Below, one piece after another: positions 43,163 to 54,934 of a DNA stretch of 64,000 nucleotides. Numbering within the stretch: the stretch's first letter is position 1; every line of letters begins with the position of its first letter. The notes beneath the pieces are model-generated. The model was not told where the DNA came from and did not search any database. It was given only the letters and a program-made list of their open reading frames with translations. Both the position numbers and the translations under genes were made by a program. Location: NCBI GenBank assembly GCA_037157565.1, contig JAZHRO010000046.1:14110501-14174500 (forward strand), read 5' to 3'. Source of the stretch: Thalassia testudinum. Its lineage: Eukaryota; Streptophyta; Magnoliopsida; Alismatales; Hydrocharitaceae.

Positions 43163-44376
43163 TTAACCTAAATACTATGTATAAAAGTAGAATCAGGGTT
43201 CGAGTATTTAGGCAAAATCCATTGATTGCTTTAGAAACACTCAACCCCAAGACTTAATTACAAAAACTCAACAGTTTTCGGGTGTTGCCAGAATGCAGAC
43301 CGTCCAAGCCCTCGCCTTATTTGAGAAGATATAGAAAAAATTTTTTCTTGTTTTTCTTTTTTTTTTGTACTTTTGGAGTTTGAGAGTTCTGGGTAACTTT
43401 TTACGGCTACCCGACTCGCCTAAGACTCGAAAAGGACTCTAAGTGCTAAGCATCTTGTGAAAATAGTGAAAGACTCACTAGATGGTTGTTAAAACGGACT
43501 TCAGGTTTCTACGACCCTAGGTGACCTTGCCTAAAGGTTTATCTTTTCGATTGGTAGCTTTCTCCCTACTTCCTTTATTTATGGGGTCAACACAAGGGCG
43601 AACCCAGTGTATATCTCCCTGGTTTATTCTACTTCCCCGCTTCTTCCCTAAGTGTTTTGGGAATTATCCTAAGTGTGTTTATGGGGTCAACACAAGGGTG
43701 CCCACAGCTGGCTTTGTTGTTAGCTGGGTTCTGGACAACCAGCCAATAGGCTATTACCCACGGCAACTTGCCAGCCATACTTGTGTGGTGAAGTGTGGTT
43801 TTGTTTATTTTCTTTTTCTGCTTTTTCTATATATCTTTTCTTTTTCTTTTTGCTTTTTTTCTTTTAAGTAGGTGGCTTCCCTGATCTAAGATTTACCTAG
43901 AGGCAGTACAATGAAAATGGTCTTGTGACTGGTGTCTGGACAACCTGCCGATGAGCTATTACCACAGACAACTTGCCAGCCATACCACCCTAGATAGTTT
44001 ATTAGCTACCCAATTTCCGAAGAAATCGTTGAAAAGTGAGTTAGTGCAAAAAGAAGTGTGTAGATGCTTAGGCTTAAAGTTCCCCCAAATCAGAGGGCGG
44101 GTTGATAAGTCGCATACTTATCATCCCAATTTATTTACCAAATTAAAATGAATTTTAATTGGAAAGGACTCGAGACTAAGTCCACATTTGAGTGGATACC
44201 CAGGCTAATTAAGCCCGAAGACCTGAAGAGTCTAAGTATTTAGGTCTCAGAGTATCAATTCCTAAAGTTTGCAACTCCTAATGCTTTAAGTTTTCATCTC
44301 CTAATTCTATTTTTTTTAAGAAAAATCAATAATAGGAAATTACTGTTACAGTTGACAAAAAGGTTATAAGATATAT
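43163..44376 (-). other. 3' noncoding region of element E
   Basis: Collinear with C. Paired repeats are at 43731-43779 and 43936-43984. A GGGGTCAACACAAGG block occurs twice, near 43581 and 43682, because of a local duplication. The frame 43521-43871 is a shadow of pyrimidine-rich sequence. Confidence 0.6.
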
Positions 44377-44390
44377 CCACCCCCCCCATG
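44377..44390 (-). other. Internal polypurine tract of element E
   Basis: On the minus strand CATGGGGGGGGTGG, about 1.25 kb before the terminal tract. Confidence 0.6.
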
Positions 44391-44523
44391 CTCAGCTATT
44401 GTAATGTCATCATTGTGAAAAATGAAAGCATGCAGGAGAGAAGTGGAAGAATAGCACCTGGCTTCCGTGAGACTCTGGTCAGCTTGGAACAGTCTTTACA
44501 TGTGCTGAGTTTAGTGCCTTCAA

Positions 44524-45933
44524 CTAGGCGATGATCGGCCTGTGGTGGTTAAGGCAAGGTAAGAGCAACCTTGTCCGAGACGGCTTAGGGAGCACATGGT
44601 CAACAAAGGGTTTGAGACGCTGTCCATTGACCTTGAAAATATTACCCATCTTTGGGTCAGAGATTTCAACGGCCTCGCTAGGGAAAATCCGCTCAATAAC
44701 GAGCGGGCCGCCCCACTTAGACCTGAGTTTTCCAGGGAAAAGCTTCAATTGAGAATCGAAAAGCTAGTCCTTCTGGTTCAGCTCAAAGCTCTTACGTGAA
44801 ATCATCTGGTCATGGAGAGCTTTGGTCCTTGCCTTATAGATTCTGGCATTTTCATAAGCATCATTCCAAAGCTCCTCCAACTAAGATAGTTGGAGTTTCC
44901 TGGTTTTCCCAGCCAACTCAAGGTTCACATTACATTTCCTGATGGCCTAAAATGCCTGGTGTTCAAGTTCTACAGATAAGTGACACGCCTTACCAAACAC
45001 CAGACAGAATGGAGACATACTGATAGGCATTTTGTATGCCGTACGATAGGCTTAAAGAGCATCATCTAGCTTTTGGGTCCAATCCTTCCTATCAAACCTA
45101 ACGGTTTTTTGCAAAGTGTTCTTGATCTCTCGATTGGAGACCTTGGCCTGTCTGTTCGTCTGAGGGTGGTAAGGTGTGAAAATCCGATGATTCACCCCGT
45201 ATTTTCCCATTAAATTTCGAAACTGAGCATGAGTGAAATGTGTGCCACCATCACTGATAATTGCCCTAGGAACCCCGAACCGACTGAAGGTATTTTTCTT
45301 CACAAAATCGATGACCACCTTGTGGTCATTTGTCCGGGTGGGAATTGCATCAATCCACTTGGACACGTAATCAACAGTGACCAAAATATAATGGTGTCCA
45401 AATAAATGAGAGAAGGGTCCCATAAAGTCAATGCCCCAAATGTCAAAAATTTCGACGGAAAGAATTGGGTTTAGGGTTATCATATCTCTTTTAGCCATGT
45501 TCTCGAGTGTCTGGCATCGGGTGCATGACTTTGAGAATTCCTGGGAATCCTTAATTAATGATAGCCAATAGAATCCAGATTGCAAGATTTTTGTGGCCAT
45601 CCTTTTACTGAAAAAGTGTCCACCACACGCGGATGTGTGGCAAATATCAAGTATGCTATGGAACTCGATTTTTGGTATGCATCAACGAATAAGCTGGTCT
45701 GCACTGATGCGATACAACTCGGGATTATCCCAAAAATAATATTTGGCCTCAGACACAAGTTTATCTTGTTGTTGTTTGGTCCAATCCTAGGGGATTTGAC
45801 CAACGGCCAAAGAATTGACAATATCTGCAAAACAAGGGGTTCGGATACCTGAGACTGTGAGGATAGTCTCATCTGGAAAAGTATCAGAGATCAGGACATC
45901 CAGATGAGGAGAATCAATTAGGATTCTCAAGAG
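44524..45933 (-). pseudogene. pol: Integrase of element E
   Basis: Minus order: zinc-binding part (45870-45560, with CHTSACGGHF and KSCTRCQTLENMAK), catalytic core (45600-45052) with IWGIDFMGPF, VDYVSKWIDAIP, ISDGGTHFTHAQF and PYHPQTNRQAKVSNREI, and the C-terminal part to 44524 (KLFPGKLRSKWGGPLVIERI, EISDPKMGNIFKVNGQRLKP). The first two catalytic Asp are kept, but the Glu expected after the Q of the NGQxE motif is Lys (QAKV). Stops interrupt the zinc region and the segment 45050-44750. The N-terminal side is cut by F at the RNase H-integrase junction. Confidence 0.85.
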
Positions 45934-45938
45934 GTCAT
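45934..45938. repeat. Target-site duplication of element F, left copy
   Basis: GTCAT; the right copy GTGAT (63198-63202) differs by one base. The site is the NVVADH region of E's RNase H end, which makes the join unambiguous. Confidence 0.7.
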
Positions 45939-48900
45939 TGGTTGTTAACTTTCTCAACACAGTTAATTATGTTAATTATGCTTAATTATGTGCAAAAGAA
46001 AGTAACTTAGGTCAACTTGAATTCATGTCAATTGAGTAGTATAGGGTCAAGTTAACCTAACATTTTAGATTTTAGTTCTTTTTAACTAGTTGAGTCCAGG
46101 TCGTTCAATGGGAGGCATAACTTAGTTTGAATTCACCACTAAATCCTAAGCTACTTATGAGAATTATAATTAAATTTACTTTAAGAATATGAATCTTGCT
46201 TAAGGATTTCCAATTGAAAAACATGCAAAATTCCATAAGGAAAACATATTTACACATATGATTTGCTACTACAAACAAGTGAACATGTTTATTTCTTTAA
46301 TTTCTTCTTATTTACAAGAGATTAAGGCAAGAAAAGAGGAATTCAAATGAATATATGCCTTATTACATCATTTATGATCAAAAGAAATTAGTAGAGTACA
46401 AAAAATTAGATGCCTTAAAAAGATATCAGACGTCTGCAACACTATTCATTCTTCTCTATCTTCATCCTTCATCTTATTCTACCTTCTATCTCTTTCATCC
46501 TTTCTCTTTACCTTTCTATCTCGAGCATACTTCTTTAACATCTCTCTTCTCTTTCTTTTCTTTCTTATCATTTTCATTTCTTTTGCCTGTTTACCTTTCC
46601 TTTGCTTTTCTTTTTTTTTATTTTATTCAACCCAACGAGCTCTCCCCTTCTTCTCCTTCTTTTCCTTTGCAATTGAGCTGAACCGAACCGATTTCAACCC
46701 AAGATCTGAACCAAAAATTTGGTTTTATGGTTGGTGGCTCAGACCGGTCGGGGATACATAGCACCCCTCTCAGGGTGGGACCTGACCCTACTGGGTCTGA
46801 GACTAGTTTTTATTAGGTTTGGTTTATTTTCGATTCAGCATAGTCTCTAGCCTCTCCGACCCACGGCCTCCCAGGTCCACATGCACATGCCCTCACGGGC
46901 CCACGCTCGCACGCCCACAGGCACACAGATACCCGGGCACGCGCACCGCACGCACCCACACACACACACATATGCTCATTGTTCACCTAGCACTAACGAC
47001 CGATAAAGCCCATACACATTTTACTTTTATTCACAGGTGCGCACTCCTCCTTTGCTGATGTGGGACTATCTCATTCCCTTCTAGGCCAAGACTCAATTGA
47101 AGACTCCGGCTGCATCAGAGCTCCAAATTGAGCATAAAGGCTTACTGGAAAGCTCTAAGGACACTCTACACGATTACTATATCAACTTGATACTCAGGGA
47201 AGGTCTTGCTTTTCGATTTGAAGGGTGAAAAGTCAGGATCACCATGACCTTTCTGGCCTGCAGAGCAGTGCTTCAGTTCTAAGGACTTGTAGGGTGGCTC
47301 TTTGACCTCAGACGAGGTGCTGAACAGTTCAGTAGGTGTTTCCACACCTACTGCAGAGAAAAGACTCTTAAGAGCTTCAGGAAGGCAAAGCAGCTCAAGA
47401 TCTTTGCTAAGAAGCTTCAGAGCTCCATTTCTCACTCTATTTAGTCCAACAGATAGCTAAAGATTAATTTCATCAACTCAAACAACCTCTAAAGGTTGTT
47501 AAGGATCTATCTATCCAGATTTTTCATTTGAAATTCATAAAAAACACACTGACGTCAGATTGGGTTCAAAAACAACCCAAACTATACATCAATGTAATTC
47601 TCTATAAAACTGATTAGAATTCATCCAAATTGAATTTGATCTATTTAAATTTGTCCTAGGAACAAATTGAACTCATCAATTCCTCTCACTGAATCCTAAA
47701 TCCACAGATCAAACCTATGGTTGACAATTAAACCTTGAGATTTGACTTTCTAAATTGAACATTATCAGATGAATTAAACACTTCAAATCATTCCTGTTTA
47801 ACCTTAGAAATATGTTTAGGATATCAGAGAGTAATTTCACCCAAGAAACCTAGGGTTTCAAGTCTATCGCTTGAGATCTAAGATGGGTTTGTTGGACTGA
47901 ACAAACTAAAGATCTTCTAGTAAATCAGGGGGTTGGGATGAATTCTATGATCCTCACTCTTGCTTCTGAACCTCTCAAAACTTCCTAAACCTTAACGGAG
48001 CCACCTCTCCAACTTCGCCGGAGTTGGAGAAGACAATAGTCTAAATCTAGCTCCAGACTTCCAATCATCAAAATAAACATCAAGATAGAATCCCTAGTCC
48101 TCAAATATGCAATCTGAAGCTTCTTAAGAAGTTCCTTAGGTTGAAGGGTGTTCCGGTGAGTCCAGAAAATGGCTGACAATGTATAAAAGACATAAAAATA
48201 TGCCATTAAGGGTCTAAAAAGTTTTCTGAGGTTGCAAGGAACCTCAGAAGTTCATCAATTGGCTCAATTGGTGATTAAAATAAAAGATATACAGTGAATT
48301 CATAAAAAGTGTAATTTAAGTTTGTTCAAACTCAGGACATGTTCTCTCACTCGATTGAGTGGAGAGATCATGTCAATGAAGTGTGGCGATGGTGTACAGG
48401 TGGTTGGTTAGTTAGAAAAACTCCTCTTGAGCCGCCATTGACAGTGACCTCAGGAGAGTGTATGGAATTTAGGCATTTATTAAATAAATGATTATTATTC
48501 AAATTAAAGAGAAGGTAGGGGCCCTTAAGTGATGGTTAAGTGGTGGAGGGCCCCAGTAGAGGTGAATTATCCTTATACTTCTGCCATGGATAGCGGAACC
48601 AGCTGGTGAAGGTGGAGGTGGATTAGGCAAATAGGTGTTCAAATCAAGGAATTAAGGTGTTTGAAATGATCATGGGAGATAAAGGAAGGTGATCGATGTT
48701 TTAAAAAGACAAAAGAATGCTCCAGTCAAGCTCAACGAGCTCGCCAGAGCTGAGGAAGATGATTGAAAATATGATATTAAGTTTGTTTAATCTACCAAAC
48801 TAACTACTCTAATTAAACTACTTACCTATGCTACTATTACCTAGATGAAGGGGGCAGAAGATCTCCGTCGAAGGTCCTTAATGGAGGAGGAAATCAAAGG

Positions 48901-49892
48901 GGCGAGGAAAGAAGTCCGACGGGTGTAGGCAAAGTGAAGCAAAGGAAATCTAGTGTCAGCACTGCATCAAAAGACTCAGCGGACGTCGGCGGAGATCCAG
49001 AGCGAGCAAAGGTGAAAAGATGAAGATGGAGGAAGCAAAGGAAGGTCGTCAAATTTTGGAGGGAATAGCCTATCTGTTAGCTCAGTGGAAGAAGAGGGAA
49101 GGGAGCTAACTCCTGAAATCGAGGGTATGGAGGGGTATTTATAGGTTGCGGCGGCTGAGGATGATGTATCTGGACGAAGGAAAGTATAAGAGTGAAGTAA
49201 CCACCTGCGTCTTCTCTGACACCGGTGAGGTTAACTTCAACCCTCAAATAGGATTGCAGCTTCATCCAGACCGATGGATGAAAAGAGGATGGTGAGCACA
49301 AGCTCTAGGAGCTTGGAAAGGAAGGACGTCAGATTCGCGATGATCGGTGGGTGTATGCACCTCCTATCGCTAGTTGTCGAAGAGCCTGAAGAAGGAAAGA
49401 AGATGAAGTTTTTAGGGACTTACGTGTAATGAAAATTGAGGACCTAGGTGAAGAATAAGGACTCGATTGAAATAAAACATAAGGACTAAAATGTAAACTA
49501 AGGTTTTCAAGGTTTATTTTAATTTAAATCTTTTTCAACTTTTTATATATGATTATAAATAAGATAATTATTATATTGAAACCTTGAATTTACATTTTTG
49601 ACCTTTTTAGCTTAATTTATTTAATTAAGTAAGGTTATTAAAGTTATTACATACTTAGGTATAAATTATACTTAAGTTAGTTAACACATTAATTAGATAA
49701 ATTACTGATGATATTTTGAGTCCACTTATTAATTAAATTATTAATAATATAGCATTTTTAACTTATTTTAAGGTCCTTTACTATCTTATCCCTTATTTAA
49801 TAACTAACCCATATATGTACATATTCTTAGCTAATTAACTAGGAAGACTAGTTAATTAGGGGTAATTAGAGACCATGATGAGCTTCTCATCA
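45939..49892 (-). mobile_element. 3' LTR of element F
   Basis: Borders are TGGTTGTTAACTTT (left) and CTTCTCATCA (right). It has TATTTATA (49136-49143, minus-strand TATAAATA), a (CA)n run near 46965, a long pyrimidine tract (46440-46630) and one GACGTCTG octamer at 46429. Against the 5' LTR it lacks about 27 bp near 48148. The membrane-like frame 46355-46681 comes from the pyrimidine tract. Confidence 0.88.
49136..49143 (-). promoter_or_regulatory. TATA box of the F 3' LTR
   Basis: TATAAATA on the minus strand in a GGGGTATTTATAGG context, identical at 62421-62428 in the 5' LTR. Confidence 0.6.
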
Positions 49893-49903
49893 TACCCCCA
49901 AGC
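49893..49903 (-). other. Terminal polypurine tract of element F
   Basis: On the minus strand GGCTTGGGGGTA before LTR start TGATGAGAAG. Confidence 0.75.
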
Positions 49904-49908
49904 CAAAG

Positions 49909-49929
49909 TTTTGCTAGTTCCTAGCAAAA
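49909..49929 (-). other. Hairpin beside the terminal polypurine tract (element F)
   Basis: Arms TTTTGCTAG (49909-49917) and CTAGCAAAA (49921-49929) with loop TTC; a perfect 9-bp stem. Confidence 0.65.
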
Positions 49930-51985
49930 TTAACTAGAAATATGATGATTTAAAACACTTGGGTTTAAATTAATATAAATAAGAACTATGTAGAGGAATG
50001 CTTAGGTCAGAATTAATTTTTTAGATTTTATACATATATATAAATAAGTACCCAATATACAGAGCATTCTATGAAAATTTCCTTATTTAGACTTAAAACT
50101 CAAACATCTTAAAAACACACTCTATTAAAAATAGAGTTTTTAACAAGAATTTTATCAAAGCTTAGAATCTCAAAAATCACTTATTCTTTGTAATCATTCT
50201 TAACCCTAAAAACTCAGAATTCAAAGTGTTTTAAGAAAACAAAACCCAAGAGTTGGAAATTAAATTTTCACTCAAAAACTCAATAGACTTAAGTTAGTCC
50301 TTTGTTTATGAAATTTGATTTCTATCAATCTAAGTTTTAGTAAATTAGCCAAATATTCATCATTAACCAAACTTAGAGTAGTAAAACTTTAATCTGCCAG
50401 CCTACAGCACTAAGGATAGACTTCTAGGCCTAGGATTTTGTCAATCTTTCTCCTTTAGGTCTCAACTGCAAATCCTCAAAACCTGATTTCTTAGGCTTCA
50501 CTGCCCAATGCAAAGGTTCAGTAGCTATGATTTTAAAACATCTGTGCCTGTGAAGAGAATTGTCCTAAAGGCATCCAAATTTGCAAAAATCCAGATCTTA
50601 AGACATCAATTTCCAATCCAGATTATTCCAATTCAAGCCTTTGGCTTGGCCTTACTCAGGTTTTGTTGCTTTCTCCTCACCAGTTTTCTATCCCGAGGCC
50701 AACACTTTTTGTGTATATCTCCCCAGTGGACCACTGGGTCTCTTATTCCTAATTTTTATCTCCATATTTTTTCTCAACTTTTTCTATAGATTAGAACACC
50801 CATATGTAGCGAGGTGTTCTTTTATTTGATGGAAGGAAAGGTATCTATTTATATCGATATGCTTTATTTTTGTGTAAAAACTACATAAGTATCGATTTGT
50901 AGCGAGGTACTTAACTGTAGGGTGTTTTATTTTATTATATATATATATTTTTTTTTTCTCCCCCTTCTCATTTTTCCTACTATCATTATACTCCAAATCC
51001 TTTTTCTAGGTGAGTTGCACATCCTTCACCCTTTCAAGAATCGCCCTGTGGAAATCCTTGGACTAAAGAGGATTTAGAATTGATCTCTTAACCTTTGTGT
51101 TTTCGCGGTCTCAGATGCCATCAAGATAATTCTATGTGTGTGATTTTTTGATGCTTAGGTTACTTAGCTCTCAAACAAGAGCTTGGACAACAAAGCCATT
51201 CACTCTCAGGTCCTTTAAACTTTTAGTTTCCTCGTATAGGATCTATCAAGACAAAAACTCACCAAGTCCAGCCAAATGTCCTTTAGTTGATTAAGCTAAC
51301 TATAGCCTGATAGACTTGAAGACTAAGATTCTACTATCTCTTTACTTAATTAACTCCGAGTATCTGGCCTTTTTACTTAACTTGATGATAAAATCAAATA
51401 TTGAAAAAGCAAAAGGATTACTTAGTCTAATTGATTAAAAAGTTAAAATTTAATTCCAAAACTTAAGTTTTGAACTTAATACGCCTTAGTTACTTAATTT
51501 CAGGGTAAGAATAGAAAAATAAAGCCTTAAGATTTAAAGATTCTAATTTAAATAAAATCCCGTCTTAAGATTTCGCAAACAAAAGTGTGTTCTTACAAAA
51601 TGTTATAAGTAAAGATCTAAATAAGGATTTAATGCTCTTATACTATATATATTCTATATTTTTTATTATTTTGGTTTCTAACCTAAAAGAAAAATTAAGC
51701 TCTTAATTATTGATATAAATATTTTTTTTTCTTTCTTCTTCTTTTCTTTATTTTAGATGTGAAACCCCTTTTATTTTTTTTATAATTTTACAATTTTCAA
51801 ATTTTTGTATTTATATATATATATATTATAAGATTTTCCAATTTTTATGATTTTTTTAAAATTTTTCAAAATTTTAAAATTTTTAATTTTTTGGTATTTC
51901 CATTTTTTTAAAATTTCATAGGTATTTAATTTTTATGTGTTTTTATATTTTCTCTGCAAATACACTTGAAGTGAAAATTTCACTT
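49930..51985 (-). other. 3' noncoding region of element F
   Basis: AT-rich, without genes. It carries the stem-loop array at 50793-50912 and a stretch of long T and A runs with AT repeats at 51640-51960. Frames 50508-50996 overlap the array and are accidental. Confidence 0.6.
50793..50912 (-). other. Array of three stem-loops with a shared loop
   Basis: Stem 1: AGAACACC (50793-50800) with GGTGTTCT (50813-50820), loop CATATGTAGCGA. Stem 2: 50838-50844 with 50859-50865, seven pairs including two G-U type, loop region diverged. Stem 3: AAGTATC (50887-50893) with GGTACTT (50906-50912), loop GATTTGTAGCGA. Loops are all about 12 nt and alike in 1 and 3 while the stems differ but still pair. G has the same array at 24318-24424. 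Confidence 0.65.
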
Positions 51986-51998
51986 CACACCCCCCAAG
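51986..51998 (-). other. Internal polypurine tract of element F
   Basis: On the minus strand CTTGGGGGGTGTG, about 2.1 kb before the terminal tract. Confidence 0.55.
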
Positions 51999-52266
51999 CT
52001 AAGATTTTACAGTGTAAGAAGGGTGAAAAGATATTACACTTCACATCGTGTAGTGTGACGTAAGGAGTCAGATAGAGGAGATCAAAGATCTCTATGCGGA
52101 TGATTTCAATTCTGATCAAAGATCAGAGTGGATAGTCAGACTAAATGAAGGTAATCAGTGTAGGATGAAGTGAAAAATCAGATACAGATTCAAGTGTATA
52201 GGAAGAGAAAAGTGTAGAAAATAGGGAATGGCTATATACAAAATGTGGATGGAAAGTTAACAAACC
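51999..52266 (-). other. Spacer between integrase and internal purine tract, element F
   Basis: No open frame or motif seen. It is purine-rich with repeated GATCAAAGATC-like words near 52080-52125. Confidence 0.4.
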
Positions 52267-53620
52267 CTAATGGAGCGTGTAACAGTCTCCAACAAGACCC
52301 AAAGCATGTAATTCCAAGAAAGATTTTAAACATTGACCATTAACTTTGAAGGGTTGATCCTTGGTGGGTTCGATGATTTCAACAGCTCCATTGTCGAAGA
52401 CTCTAACAACAATAAATGGTCCTTGCCATTTAGACCTAAGTTTCCCATGGAAGAGCTTCATACGAGCATCAAAAAGCAACACCTTCTGACCAGGTGTAAA
52501 AGATTTGCGGGAAATGTATTTATCATGGAAGGCTTTGAGTTTTTCCTTATATAGCTTTGAACTCTCATAGGAATCATGATGCAATTTCTCAAGTTCACTA
52601 AGCTGCAACCTACGATGCTCACCAGCCTTCGTGAGGTCTAAATTACAAGCTTTAATTGCCCAATAGGCCTTGTGTTTAATTTCTACGGGAAGATGATAGG
52701 GTTTTCTGTAAACAAGTCTGTATGGTGACATGCCTATTGGTGTTTTGTGGGTAGTCCTATAAGCCCACAAAGCCTCATCTAAACGGGAAGACCAATCCTT
52801 CCTATCGGGTCGGATTGTCATTTGAAGGATCTTTTTAATCTTCCAATTAAAGACCTCAGTTTGCCATTAGTCTGGGGACGATAAGGTGTAGAAATATGAT
52901 GTATAACCCCATATTTTCTAAGTAAATTTCTAAACTGGGCATTATTAAAATGGGAACCACCGTCAAAAATGATGGCACGAGGTACCCCAAAACGAGTGAT
53001 AATATGACTATGTATAAAAGGAATGACAACTCGATGATCATTTGTGCGTGTGGGTATGGCTTCAATCCAATGAGAAACATAATCAACAGCAAGTAAAATA
53101 TATTCGAAGCCAAAAGAGGATGGAAACGAACCCATAAAGTTTATGGCCCAAATATCAAAGATTTCACAGACAACAATCGGATTCAAAGGCATCATATCTT
53201 TACGTGACATGCCACCAAGAGTTTGGCAACGACTACATGCCTTACAATATGTCTGTGAATCTGCAAATAAAGTGGGGCAATAAAACCTGCATTGCATAAT
53301 TTTTGCAGTGGTCTTTCGACCAAAAAAATGACCACCACAAGCCTGGTCATGACAAAAAGAGAGGATAGAATCAATCTCAAAAGAAGTAACACAACGCCTG
53401 ATGATTTAACCATTACAAAGTCGGAAAAGATACGAATCTTCCCAGAAATAGTATTTGGCTTCTAATTTGAGTCGTCATTTGCGATTCCCATCCCAGTCTG
53501 GCAAGAATTGATGTGTAACCAAATAGTTAACAATATCTGCATAACAAGGGAGATCTGAGGATATAGTCAAAAGGTGTTCATCAGGAAAGTGTTCAGTAAT
53601 TGGAGGAGATGATTCAATAG
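52267..53620 (-). pseudogene. pol: Integrase of element F
   Basis: Zinc-binding part around 53460-53200 (CSRCQTLGGMSRKD at its end), core at 53297-52818 with IWAINFMGSFPSSFGFEY, VDYVSHWIEAIPTRTNDH, IFDGGSHFNNAQF and PYRPQTNGK, then the C-terminal part 52821-52267 (RPDRKDWSSRLDEALWAYRT, SYESSKLYKEKLKAFHDKYI, LFHGKLRSKWQGPFIVVRVF). The first catalytic Asp is Asn (AINF). A one-base loss after NGK shifts the frame just before the catalytic Glu; the Glu codon is still present in the other phase. The two main frames overlap at 52818-52821. Confidence 0.87.
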
Positions 53621-53663
53621 TATCATAAGGAAGGCAGGAAAGGTGATTGGCAACAACATTCTA

Positions 53664-54167
53664 TCATCCCACCTTATCACGAATTTCTAGGTCAAACTCT
53701 TGCAAAAGCAAGATCCATCTAATCAACCTAGGTTTCGTGTCCTTTTTGGATAGAAGGTGTCGGATAGTTGAGTGATCAGAGTACACAATGATTCGAGAAC
53801 CGAGTATATAAGATCTGAACTTTTCTAATCCAAATACTATTGCTATTAATTCCTTTTCTATAACTGTGTAATACCTTTGTGTCTCAGTCAAGGTTTTACT
53901 AGCATAGTAAATTACTATCGAATTCTTCTCAATTTTCTGTCCCAAAATAGCTCCAATTGCATAATCTGATGCATCACACATAATCTCAAATGGTAAATCC
54001 CAATTAGGTGGTTGCAAGATCGGAGCCTGTGTAACTCTGTCTCTCAATGTTTTAAATGCAGAAATACACTCCTCACTCATCTCAAAAGTAGTATCCTTTG
54101 TGAGGAGGTTTGTGAGTGGTCGGGCAATCTTTGAAAAATCAAATATAAATTTTCTATAAAATCCCAC
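53664..54167 (-). pseudogene. pol: RT connection and RNase H domain, element F
   Basis: Starts with the RT thumb ([20 protein letters not shown]), then RNase [75 protein letters not shown] and [11 protein letters not shown]. Catalytic-region residues (CDASD, EKEL, SDHS) look intact, better kept than in C. In phase with RT and the integrase core. Confidence 0.88.
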
Positions 54168-54934
54168 ATGCCCAAGAAAAGATCTAATACCTTTGATCGA
54201 GTCAGGAATTGGAAGATTTGCAATTTGATTGATCTTAGCTCGATCTACTTGGGTACCTCACTCAGACACAAGGTGAACAAGTACAATGCCCACTGGAATC
54301 ATAAAATGGCTCTTCTCCCAACTGAGGAAAAGGTTCACTTCTATACATCTCTTAAGAATCTTTGACAAATTATCCAGAAAAATATCAAATGTTTCCACGA
54401 AGACTGAAAAATCATCCATAAAAACCTCTATATATTCACCCACCATTTCGGTAAAAATGGTTAACATGCAACGCTAAAAAGTTGCAGGTGCGTTGCAAAG
54501 CCCAAATGGCATTCTTCGGAAAGCAAAAGTTCCAAAGGGGTAGGTGAAAGTTGTTTTGTCTTGATCTTCGCGATTGATTGCTACTTGATTATATCCAAAG
54601 TAACCATCTAAAAAGCAGAAGAACCTATTACCATCTAATCTCTCAAGGATTTGATCAATGAATGGCAAAGGAAAATGGTCCTTCTTTGTAACTGTGTTAA
54701 GCTTGCGATAGTCAATACAAACCCGCTGTGAATTCGCAATTCATGTGGGAATGGTTTTTCCAGATTCAGTCATAATTATGTTGAGTCTTACTTTTTTAGG
54801 TACCACTTGAATGGACTCACCCAAGGGCTATCAGATATGGGATATTTATTATCAGCATCTAGCCACTTGATTATTTCTTTCTTTACGACCTCCTTTAAAT
54901 TTGGATTTAGACATCTTTGACCTTCTCTTGAAGG
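54168..54934 (-). pseudogene. pol: Reverse transcriptase domain, element F
   Basis: Two pieces are readable in one phase: 54668-54474 (PFIDQILERLDGNRFFCFLD, GYFGYNQVAINREDQDKTTF, FRRMPFGLCNAPATF) and 54467-54258 (MLTIFTEMVGEYIEVFMDDF, SVFVETFDIF, LSWEKSHFMIPVGIVLVHL). The active-site FMDD is intact. Stops separate the pieces at about 54470 and 54256. The N-terminal fingers region (54934-54670) is broken. Confidence 0.85.

Noticed and set aside
46355..46681. Hydrophobic, Phe/Leu/Ser-rich frame resembling a membrane protein (also 59634-60077)
   Set aside because: It is a translation of a pyrimidine-rich tract in the F LTRs; the two LTR copies differ by indels that change the phase.
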